Source: Embleya sp042956465 (GTDB taxonomy: Bacteria > Actinomycetota > Actinomycetes > Streptomycetales > Streptomycetaceae). Taken from it: a stretch of 64,000 nucleotides of DNA. The position numbers were made by a program, and so were the translations under genes. Positions within the stretch are counted from its first letter, which is position 1. Each line of letters starts with the position of its first letter. The notes below the pieces were generated by a model, which did no database searches, was not told the DNA's origin, and worked only from the letters and a program-made list of their open reading frames with translations. This document shows, in pieces, positions 1 to 8,673 of the stretch. The stretch spans positions 1-64,000 of the forward strand of contig NZ_JBIBGL010000006.1 in NCBI RefSeq assembly GCF_042956465.1, written 5' to 3'.

Positions 1-1250
1 CCTGCCGCGGCGTGTTCCTCCGTGTTGGGGATGGAGGAGCTGTAGCAGTCCGGGTCGCCGTTGGTGGAGGGCTTGTACATGTAGCGGATCGGGCCCTGGC
101 CGACCAGGTTGACGACCTCGCCGACGGTGTAGTCGGGGGTGTCGTACGGGGAGGGCTCGTTGGTGTAGGCCTCGGTGAGTGCGCCCATGATGTCGCCGGT
201 GGACTCGCCCAGGCCCGGTTCGGTGCCCGCGCCGCCGGGGGTGAACTGGTCGATGCCGTGGCCGAATTCGTGGCCGACCACGTCCATGGACGCGATCCAC
301 TGGTTCGACTGGTTGTGGCCGATGGAGACGGAGGAGCCGTCCCAGTAGGCGTTGACGTCGTTGAGGCCGACCTTGACCGGCCAGCTCCCGCCGTTGCCGT
401 TGTGCCCGTTGCGACCGAGCCAGTCGCGGAGCATGTTCCATTCCTTCTGCGCCGCCCACATGACGTCGACGCAGCCGGTCTCCTTGCTGGACGCCTGGCC
501 GTTGCCCCACGAGTCGCTGGACTTCGTGAAGACCTGGCCGGTGCTGTAGTCCGCGCAGGTCAGACCGGGACGGTTCGGGTCGCGCAGCGAGTAGGAGCTG
601 CCCGAGCCGGTGGTGTCGATGGTGAGCGGATTCGGGCCGTTCCATTGGCTGTTGCCGCTGCCGGCCTTGACGTCGTCGACGGTGTCGAGCACCGTGCCCG
701 TGCTCGCATCGACGAAGACGTGCAGCCGGCTGGGTGCGGTGGCGGTACGACCGATCAGCACGGTCTCCCAGGCCAGTGCGCTCTTGCCGTCCTTGACCCG
801 GACGACCAGACGGTGCGAGTCGACCTTGTCCACGACCGCGAGCTTGGTCTTGGACGTGGCCTCGGCCGCGCCGGCCGCCACGACGGGCTGGATCTGGACG
901 GCTATGCGGGCATCGGTCGAGGATTGGGTCGCGCGGACGCGGCCCTGGCCGTCGGCGAGCACGACGGCGTCGCCGCCGACCACCGGGATGCCCCGGTAGG
1001 TGCGCTCGTAGGCGACGGAGTAGAGGCCGTTGACCCAGGGGGTCACCGCTTGGCGCTGGTACTCCTCGTCGGGACCCTTGGCGAGGGTGTCCAGACCACT
1101 GGCAGCGGCCCGGTCGGCGGCGGAGACCGCCAGGGCCTGCGAGCCGGGCGGAGGGGACGGATCGGCGGCGGCCGGCTGAGCAACCGTGCCGATCGCCAAA
1201 CCGGCGAGCATGGCCAGGACGGTCCCGGCCGTGGTCGTTCTGCGATTCAT
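1..1250 (-). CDS. Secreted M4 (thermolysin-family) zinc metallopeptidase, C-terminus cut by window edge
   Basis: The visible part encodes about 416 residues from an ATG at 1248-1250, preceded by AGGAG. A Sec signal peptide is visible: MNRR, a hydrophobic stretch to about residue 25, and an AxA-type site near residue 29. An FTP/PepSY-like propeptide follows. The M4 zinc site is HEFGH at about 327-331 with the third ligand Glu in GESTGD at about 349. Such enzymes are secreted as zymogens and cleave proteins outside the cell. The C-terminal catalytic His region lies beyond the left edge. The gene immediately downstream of its own promoter in the next entry is a close paralogue with the same leader, so this is a tandem duplication. 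Family assignment is firm; substrate is unknown. Confidence 0.92.
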   Translation of the reverse strand, partial: MNRRTTTAGTVLAMLAGLAIGTVAQPAAADPSPPPGSQALAVSAADRAAASGLDTLAKGPDEEYQRQAVTPWVNGLYSVAYERTYRGIPVVGGDAVVLADGQGRVRATQSSTDARIAVQIQPVVAAGAAEATSKTKLAVVDKVDSHRLVVRVKDGKSALAWETVLIGRTATAPSRLHVFVDASTGTVLDTVDDVKAGSGNSQWNGPNPLTIDTTGSGSSYSLRDPNRPGLTCADYSTGQVFTKSSDSWGNGQASSKETGCVDVMWAAQKEWNMLRDWLGRNGHNGNGGSWPVKVGLNDVNAYWDGSSVSIGHNQSNQWIASMDVVGHEFGHGIDQFTPGGAGTEPGLGESTGDIMGALTEAYTNEPSPYDTPDYTVGEVVNLVGQGPIRYMYKPSTNGDPDCYSSSIPNTEEHAAA

Positions 1251-1495
1251 CGAGGCTCCTTGAGTGGAAGGCAGACCTCGACCACGAATCCGGCTTTGTG
1301 CCGCACGCCTTGTGAGCGTTGCGGCCGACCGTGCACGCCGGGGTTCGTGCCCGAGCGAGCGAAACACTCACACGGTCACGTGGGTTGAGCGAAGGGATCC
1401 GGCGAGGCCAGCAAATACTGGCTAAATCGCGCGACCCCGGCGTGCCGATCGTGGAGGTGTCCGCCCCGGCCGCCGAGGCGGCGCGGGGAACCGGG

Positions 1496-3049
1496 TCAAG
1501 GGGCCACAGGGCAGGACGGGTCGTAGGTCGCCGGCACGTTCACGGCGTTCCAGGCATCCCTGGTCTTCCGGTACAGGGCGCACGTGGGGTCGAGGACCTT
1601 GGCCGCCTTCAGGGTTTGGCCGCGTAGCTTCGGGTAGTCCGTGCCGCGTGTCCTGAGCAGCAAGCCGCCGTAGAAGACCTTGCCGGCCGTTTGGATGCCG
1701 ACTCCGGTGAGGGTGCTGCCGTTGCAGGTCGGGCTGGCGGGCTTGCCGCCACCGGGGTTGGTGCCTTCGGCGAGCAGATAGAACCAGTGGTTCAGCGGGC
1801 CCGTGGCTCTGTGCTCGTCCGGAGGCAACGTGCTCGAATAGCAGTTCGGGTCCCCGGCGAGCGAGGGGTTGTACATGTAGCGGATCGGTCCGTGGCTGCC
1901 CAGGTCGACCATTTCGCCGACGGTGTAGTCCGGGGTGTCGAACGGCGCGGGTTCGTTGGCGTACGCCTCGGTGAGCGCGCCGAAGATGTCGCCGGTGCCC
2001 TCGATCAGGCCGACTTGCGCGAACGGATGGCCGGGACTGGTCTGGTCGATGCCGTGACCGTACTCGTGGCCCACGATGTCCATCGCGCCCAACCACTGGC
2101 TCTTGACGTCGTGGCCGATGAACACCCGGGTGCCGTCGAACCAGGCGTTCACGGTGTCGATGCCGACGACCACCGGCCAGGTGCCGCCGTTCCCGTTGTG
2201 CCCGTTGCGGCCGAGCCAGTCGCGGAGCATGTTCCACTCCTTCTGCGCGGCCCACATGGAGTCGACGCAGCCGGTCTCCACGGCGGTGGGGTTGCCCGTG
2301 CCCCAGTCGTCGACGGTCTTGGTGAGCACGCCGGCGTTGTACTTCGAGCAACTCAGGCCCGGGCGGGTGAGGTCCTGCATGAAATAGGTGCCGCCGGAGC
2401 CGGCGGTGGTGATGGTGATCGGGTCGGGGCCGTTCCACTTGCTGTGCCCGGTTCCGGCGTGCACGTCGTCGTAGGAGTCGAGTACCACGCCGGTGCCGGC
2501 GTCGACGAAGACGTGCAGACGGCTGGGGGCGGAGTCGGTGCGGCCGATCAGCACGGTCTCCCAGGCCGGTCGGGCGGCGTCCGCGCCCACGTGCACCACC
2601 AGGCGACGCGCGTCGATCCGGTCGACCACGGCAAGTCGGGTGCGTGCGGTGGTCTCGGCCGCCTCGGCCGGTACGGTCGGCTCGGTCGGGATGTCGCCGG
2701 GAAGTGCGCCGCCGGTCTCCACGGCACGGACCTTGCCGGTGCCGTCGGCCAACACGGCGGCGTCGCCGCCGACTACGGGAAGTCCGCGGTAGACGCGGGT
2801 GTAGGCGATCGAGTAGAGGTCGTCCACCCACGGTGTCACCATGCTCCGCAGGTAGGTTTCGCCGGGTGCCCGGGCCGGCGCGTTCGGACCGCTGCCGACG
2901 GCCCGGTCGGCCGCGTCGATCGCCGCCGTCCGAGCGGCGGCCGAGGCGGGGGCCGGTGGTGGTGCCGCGTTCGATGGGGCGGTGGTGCCGATCACCAGGC
3001 CGGCGAGCAGGGCCGGGACCGACCCGAGCGTCAGCGTTCTGCGATGCAT
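1496..3049 (-). CDS. Secreted M4 (thermolysin-family) zinc metallopeptidase, complete paralogue
   Basis: 517 residues. The chosen ATG (3047-3049) has an AGGAG six bases upstream, in the same context as the neighbouring paralogue; upstream in-frame Met codons lack a ribosome site. There is a signal peptide (MHRR, hydrophobic to about residue 22), then a propeptide. The catalytic domain carries HEYGH at about 328-332 and EGTGD at about 350, matching HExxH plus the downstream Glu and the conserved GD of family M4. The two proteins share long near-identical stretches such as the AAQKEWNMLRDWLGRNGHNG region. It is probably an extracellular nutrient-acquisition protease. The 5' flank is also duplicated (see findings). 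Confidence 0.93.
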   Translation of the reverse strand: MHRRTLTLGSVPALLAGLVIGTTAPSNAAPPPAPASAAARTAAIDAADRAVGSGPNAPARAPGETYLRSMVTPWVDDLYSIAYTRVYRGLPVVGGDAAVLADGTGKVRAVETGGALPGDIPTEPTVPAEAAETTARTRLAVVDRIDARRLVVHVGADAARPAWETVLIGRTDSAPSRLHVFVDAGTGVVLDSYDDVHAGTGHSKWNGPDPITITTAGSGGTYFMQDLTRPGLSCSKYNAGVLTKTVDDWGTGNPTAVETGCVDSMWAAQKEWNMLRDWLGRNGHNGNGGTWPVVVGIDTVNAWFDGTRVFIGHDVKSQWLGAMDIVGHEYGHGIDQTSPGHPFAQVGLIEGTGDIFGALTEAYANEPAPFDTPDYTVGEMVDLGSHGPIRYMYNPSLAGDPNCYSSTLPPDEHRATGPLNHWFYLLAEGTNPGGGKPASPTCNGSTLTGVGIQTAGKVFYGGLLLRTRGTDYPKLRGQTLKAAKVLDPTCALYRKTRDAWNAVNVPATYDPSCPVAP

Positions 3050-3215
3050 CGAGGCTCCTCGGGTTGAAGGCACGCCCCGACCACGAATCCGACTGCCATC
3101 GCGCCGGGTTCGTCGCCCGAGCGAAGGAACCCTCACACCGGGCTCGGCACATGGTCAACGAACATCGATTTATCGGCACATTTTGGCTAGACCGTGCCAC
3201 GGCATCGGCGCCGGC

Positions 3216-3371
3216 GTGGCGCGGTGGCGCGGGCCTGTGCCCGTGCGGTTCCGGGTGCGTCAGGGCTTCTTCGGCGCCTTCCGGGCCTACGCCGCGGCGT
3301 GCCGACTGTCCCTGACCGGGACGATCAACCAGGCCGCGGCCGACTCGCCGCCGCTGCCGGTCGCCGCGTAA
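3216..3371 (+). CDS. Possible small coding fragment, unknown
   Basis: A GTG-initiated frame of 51 codons ends at TAA. From about 3243 on, nearly all third codon positions are G or C, which is the coding signature of this genome, and the peptide (RQGFFGAFRAYAAACRLSLT) is not strongly arginine/proline-biased as antisense frames here are. No good ribosome-binding site is visible, and the frame lies just upstream of the M4 gene on the other strand. It may be a small gene or the tail of a decayed one. Low confidence. Confidence 0.22.
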   Translation: MARWRGPVPVRFRVRQGFFGAFRAYAAACRLSLTGTINQAAADSPPLPVAA

Positions 3372-3587
3372 CGGATCGCTGCGGACCACCGACCGGCGGG
3401 TCGGCCCCGGCCGGTCCGAACCGGCCGAAGCGGGTTCCGACGGGTGGGTCTACGACCTGCGGCGTCCGCGGCGCATCCGACACCGGTCACGGCCGGCGGC
3501 GACCGGCGGATCGGAGCACGGCCCACCCTCACACCTACGCTGGGGACATGGACTCTTCGATGATGCGACGAGCAAGGCGCCGGCCGG

Positions 3588-3752
3588 GTGGTCGAGGGTC
3601 GGGCCGGGGGGTCGCGTGACATCCGGATCGCCCGGGTGACCCGGTACGCCCGCCCCGGTGTGCTCACCTGGGAACTGCGCTTGGATGCGCGCGGGTTCGT
3701 GCCCGAGTCGCGACCCGCGTCCCGGCCGGCCGTGGACGAAGGAGCAGGGTGA
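3588..3752 (+). CDS. Small hypothetical protein, translationally coupled to next gene
   Basis: 54 codons from a GTG with AAGG about ten bases upstream. A later GTG at 3636 is an alternative start. The C-terminal half (RYARPGVLTWELRLDARGFV) looks like a beta-rich globular segment with normal codon use. Its TGA stop overlaps the GTG start of the following gene in a GTGA arrangement, the usual sign of translational coupling in this organism, and this is the main support for it being a real gene. No family recognised. Confidence 0.42.
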   Translation: MVEGRAGGSRDIRIARVTRYARPGVLTWELRLDARGFVPESRPASRPAVDEGAG

Positions 3753-4255
3753 CCGGGAGCGGGACGGATGCGGCGGGGGGCTTCGAGCCGGCGACCGGTG
3801 CCGAGGTGCGGCCGGTGTCGGTGGCGGGTGGGGGCGCGGGGACGGCGGAGCGGGCGGCGGCGGTTCGGGAGGCGTTCGATGCGCTGCTGCGGATTCGGGC
3901 GGTGGTGAACACGGCGGTGCCGGATCCGGGTGCGGTGCCCGCCGAGTGGGAGCGGGTTCGGATGGTGCGGGCGATCAGCCTGTCCCTGGAGGCGGCCGGG
4001 GTGCCGCCGTCGGCGGTCGACGAGCGGGGCGAGCGCACGGCGACGGGATACTGCGTCACGGCGACCGAGCATCCCGCGGTGGTGCGGGTGGAGTGGCCGG
4101 GCCCGCGTGGAAGCGGCGCGCGGCACGAGGCGGAGACGGCGCTGCGCGGGTGCGCACGAGTGCTGGGCGAGCTGGGCTGGGTGGTGCTGGAGTACCGCGG
4201 CAGGGCCGGCCGGCGGTACCTGGAGGTCGAGGCGCCCTCGACGGTGCGGCGGTGA
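3749..4255 (+). CDS. Conserved-looking hypothetical protein, unknown function
   Basis: 168 residues from GTG with AAGGAG at 3739-3744. The first 30 residues are Gly/Ala/Thr-rich and probably disordered. The remainder has mixed helices (AAAVREAFDALLRIRAVVN) and a C-terminal alpha/beta stretch ending in VVLEYRGRAGRRYLEVEAP. No signal peptide, membrane segment or catalytic motif is visible. It is coupled to the small frame before it. Not recognised. Confidence 0.7.
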   Translation: MTGSGTDAAGGFEPATGAEVRPVSVAGGGAGTAERAAAVREAFDALLRIRAVVNTAVPDPGAVPAEWERVRMVRAISLSLEAAGVPPSAVDERGERTATGYCVTATEHPAVVRVEWPGPRGSGARHEAETALRGCARVLGELGWVVLEYRGRAGRRYLEVEAPSTVRR

Positions 4256-4264
4256 GCGGCGGGT

Positions 4265-4317
4265 GGCGCGGCGGTGGGTGACGGCGGCGCGGAAGGGGGG
4301 CGCGGCGGTGGGTGACG
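4265..4317 (+). repeat. Short direct repeat, GC-rich
   Basis: The 18-mer GCGCGGCGGTGGGTGACG occurs twice, starting near 4266 and at 4300, with a decayed third copy near 4320. It sits just after the stop of the preceding gene in a tract that looks non-coding. No function assigned. Confidence 0.5.
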
Positions 4318-4523
4318 CGGCGCGGCGGACGGGTGACGGCGCGGTGCGCGACGCCGGTTCAGCGTACGAAGATTGCGCGGCGCGCGAAGTACGGCGCGGC
4401 GCGCGGGAGCGGCGGGGAGGCGGTGTGCCGGAGCGGGCGGCCGCTGTCGCTTCGGCTGCCCCCGTCGGTCTGCGGTGCGTGGGTCGGTCGCGGGCGGCGT
4501 CGTGGGTTGGGCGGTGGGAGTGG

Positions 4524-4757
4524 CTACAGACCTGGGTCCATTCCGGCGTGTCGCCCGCACAGGGCCATGCACACCTGGTTCGGCCCCTCGTACGGGCGTT
4601 CCGGCAGTGCCGCCAGGGCCCGGGTGACCCATACCGCGGCTCCGTTGTTCGTGGCCGCCGCCGACAGCGCTTCCGGACGGGCCGGGAATCGCACGCCGAA
4701 CAGCGCGCACTGCAGCGCCTCGGGTTCCATCAACGTCGATTCGCCACTACTGCGCAT
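4524..4757 (-). CDS. DUF2795 family small protein
   Basis: 77 residues. The ATG at 4755-4757 is preceded by a very strong GGAGGA site, so the longer upstream reading frame is not used. The sequence has the DUF2795 pattern: a short beta/helix start (ALFGVRFPARPEALSAAATN), a helix, then the diagnostic LPERPYEGPNQVCMAL, close to the family's 'LPdreYdgPndV' core. These are single-domain proteins of unknown function, common in actinomycetes, sometimes associated with stress-response loci. The gene stands alone between a hypothetical gene and a lipoprotein gene. Confidence 0.75.
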   Translation of the reverse strand: MRSSGESTLMEPEALQCALFGVRFPARPEALSAAATNNGAAVWVTRALAALPERPYEGPNQVCMALCGRHAGMDPGL

Positions 4758-5067
4758 GGCTCCTCCACAACACCACCCGGCCAACTGGTGCGCGACCCGG
4801 CGGCCGGTGTCGCCGAACACACCGGGCACCGGCCTCCGCGCGCCCTCCGGGGTGCGCGTCGACACGGAGGGCCGTCTGTCACACGAGCACCGCACATCGG
4901 TCGGGGCTCGGGATCCCGAGGCGCCGGCAGCTTTCCGTCTCAGAGCTATAATACGCCGCTCCGCCCCGACGGGACCCGGGATCGGAACGCGCCGCCCCTA
5001 CCACCCGCCATCGGCGCAGCCCGGCCCGTTTCGAACCCGACGCCGGCCGATTTCGGGTGGGGCGATC
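4758..5067. other. Intergenic stretch with a perfect TATAAT
   Basis: This 310-bp stretch lies upstream of the DUF2795 gene. No credible coding frame is seen. It contains an exact TATAAT hexamer on the + strand at 4947-4952 (the minus strand reads TATTATAG), rare in such GC-rich DNA, but no matching -35 box at 16-18 bp on either strand. It could be the promoter region of the small gene on the minus strand. Confidence 0.4.
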
Positions 5068-6081
5068 TCATGTGGTGAACCCGAGGTGCACGTGGTCCCG
5101 GTGGGTCGGGTCGCTGAAGAACGCGGCGCCGGAGAGTTGGTACGGGCCGCCCACGTTGTACGAGCCGGCCGCCGCGCCCGCCCGCATGAAGCCCTCGACG
5201 AGGGCGCGCGGCGTGGTCGGGTCCACCACGGATCGGCCGTCGATGCGCCATACGTCGACGGCCCGCCCCCGTGGGTGGTCGCTGGGGCGGTTGGTGCCGA
5301 ACACGTTGATGGGGTGGCCCGAGCGCAGGATGCTGACGTCGATGGTGCGGTCGGCGGCGAGCGTCTCCAACGCGGTCAGCACCGACGCGTGCACGGCGCC
5401 GGCCCGCACGTCGGCCGCCGCGGCGGGCGGCAGGGTGATGCGCGAGTCGGCCAGGATCCGGGACGCCTGGGCGGAGAGCGACGCGGCGGCCGGTCCGGGA
5501 TCCGAGGGGTACAGCGTGGTGACCGTCCAGACGGGAGTGGCCCGGCTCAACCGCACGTCCACGGTCGACCCGTCCGCCGTCACCGTGCCGTCCTCGGCCC
5601 GCGTCCACCGCCGGCAGACGACGAGGACACTCGCGGTGTCGTCCAGGATGCCGCCGTATTGGGCGTCGACCACTTCGAGCACGGCCTCCGGAGCCGGGGA
5701 CGACAGCGAGCCCGCCCGGTCGGCCAACTCCGGGTCGAAGCCCAGCACGGCGAGGCGTGCCCGGGCCGCCTCGGGCCCCTGCCCGCCGGGCGGCCACGCC
5801 CCCAGAGCCGACACCAGGGTGACCGCACGCTGCTTCACCTGCGGCTGCACGTCGCCGGGATCGGGCGCCCACGCGGTGACCGTGGGCAGCGCGGACGGGG
5901 TAGTCGTGGCGGGAGTGCCCCCGCTCGGCGGCGCGGGTCCGGTCGGCGCCGCGGTCGCGGCCGGTGTGCCGCTCGTGGGCGTCGATGTCGCGGTCCGCCC
6001 ACCGGAGGACGAGCAACCCGTCGCCACTGTGGCAACGCCCAGCAGCACCGCACGCCGACTCATCGCATACGGATCGTTCAC
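5068..6081 (-). CDS. Lipoprotein with M15/DD-peptidase-like zinc-binding C-terminal domain
   Basis: 337 residues from GTG; an in-frame ATG six codons later (MSRRAVLL) is an alternative start. The N-terminus combines a twin-arginine-like SRR with a lipobox (VATGC, Cys about 23), followed by a Ser/Thr/Pro linker, so it is probably an anchored extracellular lipoprotein. The C-terminal 100 residues contain HPRGRAVDVW and, near the end, HRDHVHLGF. That is the HxxxxGxAxD...HxH spacing of zinc D-Ala-D-Ala carboxypeptidase-like (M15 clan) domains. A cell-wall or peptidoglycan-related role is inferred. It is the last gene of a probable minus-strand unit with the methyltransferase and TetR genes. Confidence 0.72.
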   Translation of the reverse strand: MNDPYAMSRRAVLLGVATVATGCSSSGGRTATSTPTSGTPAATAAPTGPAPPSGGTPATTTPSALPTVTAWAPDPGDVQPQVKQRAVTLVSALGAWPPGGQGPEAARARLAVLGFDPELADRAGSLSSPAPEAVLEVVDAQYGGILDDTASVLVVCRRWTRAEDGTVTADGSTVDVRLSRATPVWTVTTLYPSDPGPAAASLSAQASRILADSRITLPPAAAADVRAGAVHASVLTALETLAADRTIDVSILRSGHPINVFGTNRPSDHPRGRAVDVWRIDGRSVVDPTTPRALVEGFMRAGAAAGSYNVGGPYQLSGAAFFSDPTHRDHVHLGFTT

Positions 6082-6172
6082 CTCGCCACGGTAGGTCGCG
6101 CTCCCACCGGCTCCCGGCAGATCGCGGCCGGCGGAACCGGGTGTCGCGGCGCGCCGCCGCCTCGACGCCGGC

Positions 6173-6808
6173 TCAGGGCCGGGCTCGATAGACCAGGAGA
6201 TGGCGCCAGAAGAGCAATCGGCGCACGGCGCATCCGGGCAACAGCGCCGCGGCCTCGCGCCGGATGCTGGACAGCGGCATCGTGGGCGTACGCACCGGCG
6301 CCGTCGTGCCTTGCTCGACCGCGCGGTCGCGTTCGCGGTCGCGGAGCCGCTCCTTCGCGGCCACGGCGAGCCGGGCGGCGGCGTTGACCGGGACGGCGGC
6401 GAGGCTGTACGCCCAGTCCACCGGGGTCCGCTCGGGATGGCAGCCCAGGATCACCAGGACCCCGCCCGGTGCGAGGGCGTCCCGCAGGGTGGCGACGGTG
6501 TCGAACGGCACGTGATGGATGCTCGCCAGGCACGAGATGAAGTCGTAGTGCCCGCGCGGGAGTTCGATGTCGGTGACGTCCGCGCACACGAAGCTCGGAT
6601 TCGGCGCACCCGCGGTGGTCGGGGATCGGCGACGGGCCTCGGCGACCACCTCCTCGGCCGGATCGATCGCGTCCACCACGATGCCCGACGCGGCGAGCCG
6701 GCGCGCGAAACGCCCGGTGCCGCAGCCCACATCCAATGCCGTCCGACAGTTCTTCGGCACCTGACGCAGCAGCAGCGGATGGTAGTGGTCGTTGTGATCG
6801 AAAGACAT
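6173..6808 (-). CDS. Class I SAM-dependent methyltransferase
   Basis: 211 residues from ATG 6806-6808; the frame is open much further upstream but that part overlaps the TetR gene. Motif I is LDVGCGTGRFARRLA near residue 30, followed by the acidic strand-2 residue (VDAIDP) and CADV, then DFISCLASIHHVPF and LAPGGVLVILGCHP, i.e. a complete Rossmann-like methyltransferase fold. A short hydrophobic/helical C-terminal part resembles small-molecule methyltransferases. The substrate is unknown. It starts 31 bp after the TetR stop codon, so the two are likely co-transcribed. Confidence 0.85.
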   Translation of the reverse strand: MSFDHNDHYHPLLLRQVPKNCRTALDVGCGTGRFARRLAASGIVVDAIDPAEEVVAEARRRSPTTAGAPNPSFVCADVTDIELPRGHYDFISCLASIHHVPFDTVATLRDALAPGGVLVILGCHPERTPVDWAYSLAAVPVNAAARLAVAAKERLRDRERDRAVEQGTTAPVRTPTMPLSSIRREAAALLPGCAVRRLLFWRHLLVYRARP

Positions 6809-6839
6809 GTCCGCGACCCTGCCACAGCGCATCCGGGCG

Positions 6840-7442
6840 TCAGCCGGCCGCGTCTCCCGTGGCCGCGACGAGGGCGCCGTCCAGCAGCGCGTCGAGGTAG
6901 CGCTGCGCCAACTCGGGGTCGTTGCGGTCGGGGGAGTGGCGTACGGCGAAGCCCAGTCCGCAGAGCATGAGCTGGACGTCGGTGGGCCCCAGGGGCGGGC
7001 GCAGGGACTCGGCGCCGGCCGCACGGGTCAGCAGGTTGCCGGTCACGCGCAGCAGGTGGTCGCGCAGTTCCAGGGTCTCGGCGGTGGCGGCCCCGGGGCC
7101 GAAGGCAGCCGCGGTGAAGGCCTCGTCCTGGGCGTAGGCGATCAGCGCGGCCGCCAGGAAGTCGCGCAGGGCGCGCCGCGCGTCCGGCAGCCCGGCGGCG
7201 CGTTGGGCGTGTCGGATCAGCTCGTCGAACCGGTCGGCGGCGAGTGCTTCGAGCAGCGCCTCGGGGGTGGGGAAGTGCCGGTAGACGGTGCCGACGCCGA
7301 CGTCGGCGGCCAGTGCGACCGCGTTCAACTGGGGCGGCCTGCCCCTGCGCGCCAGATCGCGCGCGGCATCCATGATCCGGCGCCGATTGCGCGCGGCATC
7401 CTTGCGCAGCGTGGGTCTATGGGGTGCGGCCGTGTCGTCCAT
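6840..7442 (-). CDS. TetR/AcrR family transcriptional regulator
   Basis: 200 residues. The N-terminal HTH (RIMDAARDLA...VALAADVGVGTVYRHFPTPEALLEAL, about residues 22-68) is typical of TetR. The C-terminal helical domain (about 80-195) would bind an unknown ligand. It probably controls itself and the methyltransferase and lipoprotein genes downstream, and perhaps the divergent gene at 7809. The ATG is immediately followed by an acidic-basic N-terminal tail. Confidence 0.9.
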   Translation of the reverse strand: MDDTAAPHRPTLRKDAARNRRRIMDAARDLARRGRPPQLNAVALAADVGVGTVYRHFPTPEALLEALAADRFDELIRHAQRAAGLPDARRALRDFLAAALIAYAQDEAFTAAAFGPGAATAETLELRDHLLRVTGNLLTRAAGAESLRPPLGPTDVQLMLCGLGFAVRHSPDRNDPELAQRYLDALLDGALVAATGDAAG

Positions 7443-7808
7443 GCGGTGACGCTATCGGCCGAGCGGACGGCTGGTCCATGTGGCCGATCGATTCCACTCG
7501 ACGCGGATCGCCGGCTGCCACCTGCTGCGCGCGGCCGCGGCCGAGCCGTATTTCGCCGCACCTTGCCGCACCTCGCCGGCCTTGCCGACCGCCGCCGATC
7601 TCTCCGGTCGTCCGGAAGCCGAGCCGGAGGCCGAAGCGCTCGGGACCGTCCGCGCGTGTCCGGGGGAGGGCCGACCGGTGTGGGCGGGCCGGGCAGGTGG
7701 TGGGGTGGTTCGCCGGATCGGGTGAAATCTTGGTCGGTTCGGCCTCGTTGCCGTGCCGGCGACGGAAATCGGAGGTTCTCTCGGAGAGCGGTACCGAGGG
7801 AGGTCAGG
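7443..7808. other. Divergent promoter region, no gene seen
   Basis: 366 bp between the TetR gene (minus) and the small membrane protein gene (plus). Long frames exist on both strands but only as stop-free GC-rich DNA without start signals. A short palindrome CTCTCGGAGAG lies just before the plus-strand ribosome site. No clear promoter hexamers. Confidence 0.35.
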
Positions 7809-8267
7809 ATGGGGCAGGTCGCGGCCGGTGGTGCTTCCGCCCGGCACGGCGTGTTCGGGGTGATCGTGCTGATTGCCTTGATGGCCCTGTTGCACGCGAC
7901 CCACGTCCCGGGAATCGCCCATCGCGCGGCGGCGGATCCGGAGCGTTGCCCGATCGGCGTGGTCGGCCGCGCCACCGTGTCCGTCACCCCCGACGCGCCC
8001 GCCGACGGACCGCCCGGCGACCACTCGGTGCGCAGCGCCACGCCCGCCGGCGAAACCGGCGGCCGACACGGACCCGCCGTCGGCCCCGCGTGCACGCCGA
8101 CCACGGCCCGGCCTCGGCACCACTCCACCACCGCTTCGACTTCCGCCCTCGCGGACACCGTGGCGTCCCGTCCCGCCGATCCGGCCGAGGCCGGCCGGAT
8201 CCGCGCCCGCACGGCCACGAGCGTTCCCGGACCGACCCCTTCGCGGACCGTCGTCCTGCGCTGCTGA
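7809..8267 (+). CDS. Small membrane-anchored protein, unknown
   Basis: 152 residues from ATG with a strong GGGAGGT site seven bases upstream. A single hydrophobic helix (GVFGVIVLIALMALLHAT, about residues 15-32) follows a short cytoplasmic N-terminus. The rest is a Pro/Thr/Ala/His-rich, probably extracytoplasmic, low-complexity tail with isolated cysteines (residue about 48, one mid-tail, and the last residue). The layout resembles small streptomycete DUF6153-type proteins, but the match is too loose to assign. Function unknown. Confidence 0.55.
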   Translation: MGQVAAGGASARHGVFGVIVLIALMALLHATHVPGIAHRAAADPERCPIGVVGRATVSVTPDAPADGPPGDHSVRSATPAGETGGRHGPAVGPACTPTTARPRHHSTTASTSALADTVASRPADPAEAGRIRARTATSVPGPTPSRTVVLRC

Positions 8268-8365
8268 GCGATCACCGCCGCCGAGCCGCCGCCGCACCCC
8301 GCGCGTGGCCGGACCGGCGTGTCCGCGTTCGACACCTCAGCCCCGCGAACCCGGGAGATCCCGCC

Positions 8366-8596
8366 ATGCCCCTTGACGCCTACCTGCTCATGAGCGCCCT
8401 CGTGCGCGCCGAAGCCGCTCGCTCCGCCGCCACTGCCGGCACCGCCGCGACCTCGGACACCCCTCCGCCCATTGCCACTTCGGGCCGAACCACGCCCGAA
8501 GCGAGCACCCCCGACACGGATCCGCCCGCGGTCGGCTCCTCCGGCGCGGATCAGCAGACCGACCCGCAACCTCCATCCGCGACGTCGAAGTCGTAG
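8366..8596 (+). CDS. Small low-complexity protein, unknown
   Basis: 76 residues from ATG with GGGAG eight bases upstream. A short amphipathic N-terminus (MPLDAYLLMSALVRAEAARS) is followed by a Ser/Thr/Pro/Ala-rich tail that is probably disordered. It lies about 100 bp after the small membrane protein gene in the same direction and is closed by a strong hairpin at 8636-8673. No family recognised. Confidence 0.5.
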   Translation: MPLDAYLLMSALVRAEAARSAATAGTAATSDTPPPIATSGRTTPEASTPDTDPPAVGSSGADQQTDPQPPSATSKS

Positions 8597-8635
8597 CACC
8601 CACACAGGCCACCCGGCCCACCCGGTCCTCCCACC

Positions 8636-8673
8636 CCGGTGTCCCCCCGCGTACTCGCGCCGGGGGACACCGG
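8636..8673 (+). terminator. Strong hairpin terminator
   Basis: A perfect 12-bp stem, CCGGTGTCCCCC (8636-8647) against GGGGGACACCGG (8662-8673), encloses a 14-base loop that can itself pair (CGCG/CGCG). It lies about 40 bp after the stop at 8596. There is no U-tract, as usual for actinomycete hairpin terminators. Confidence 0.75.
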
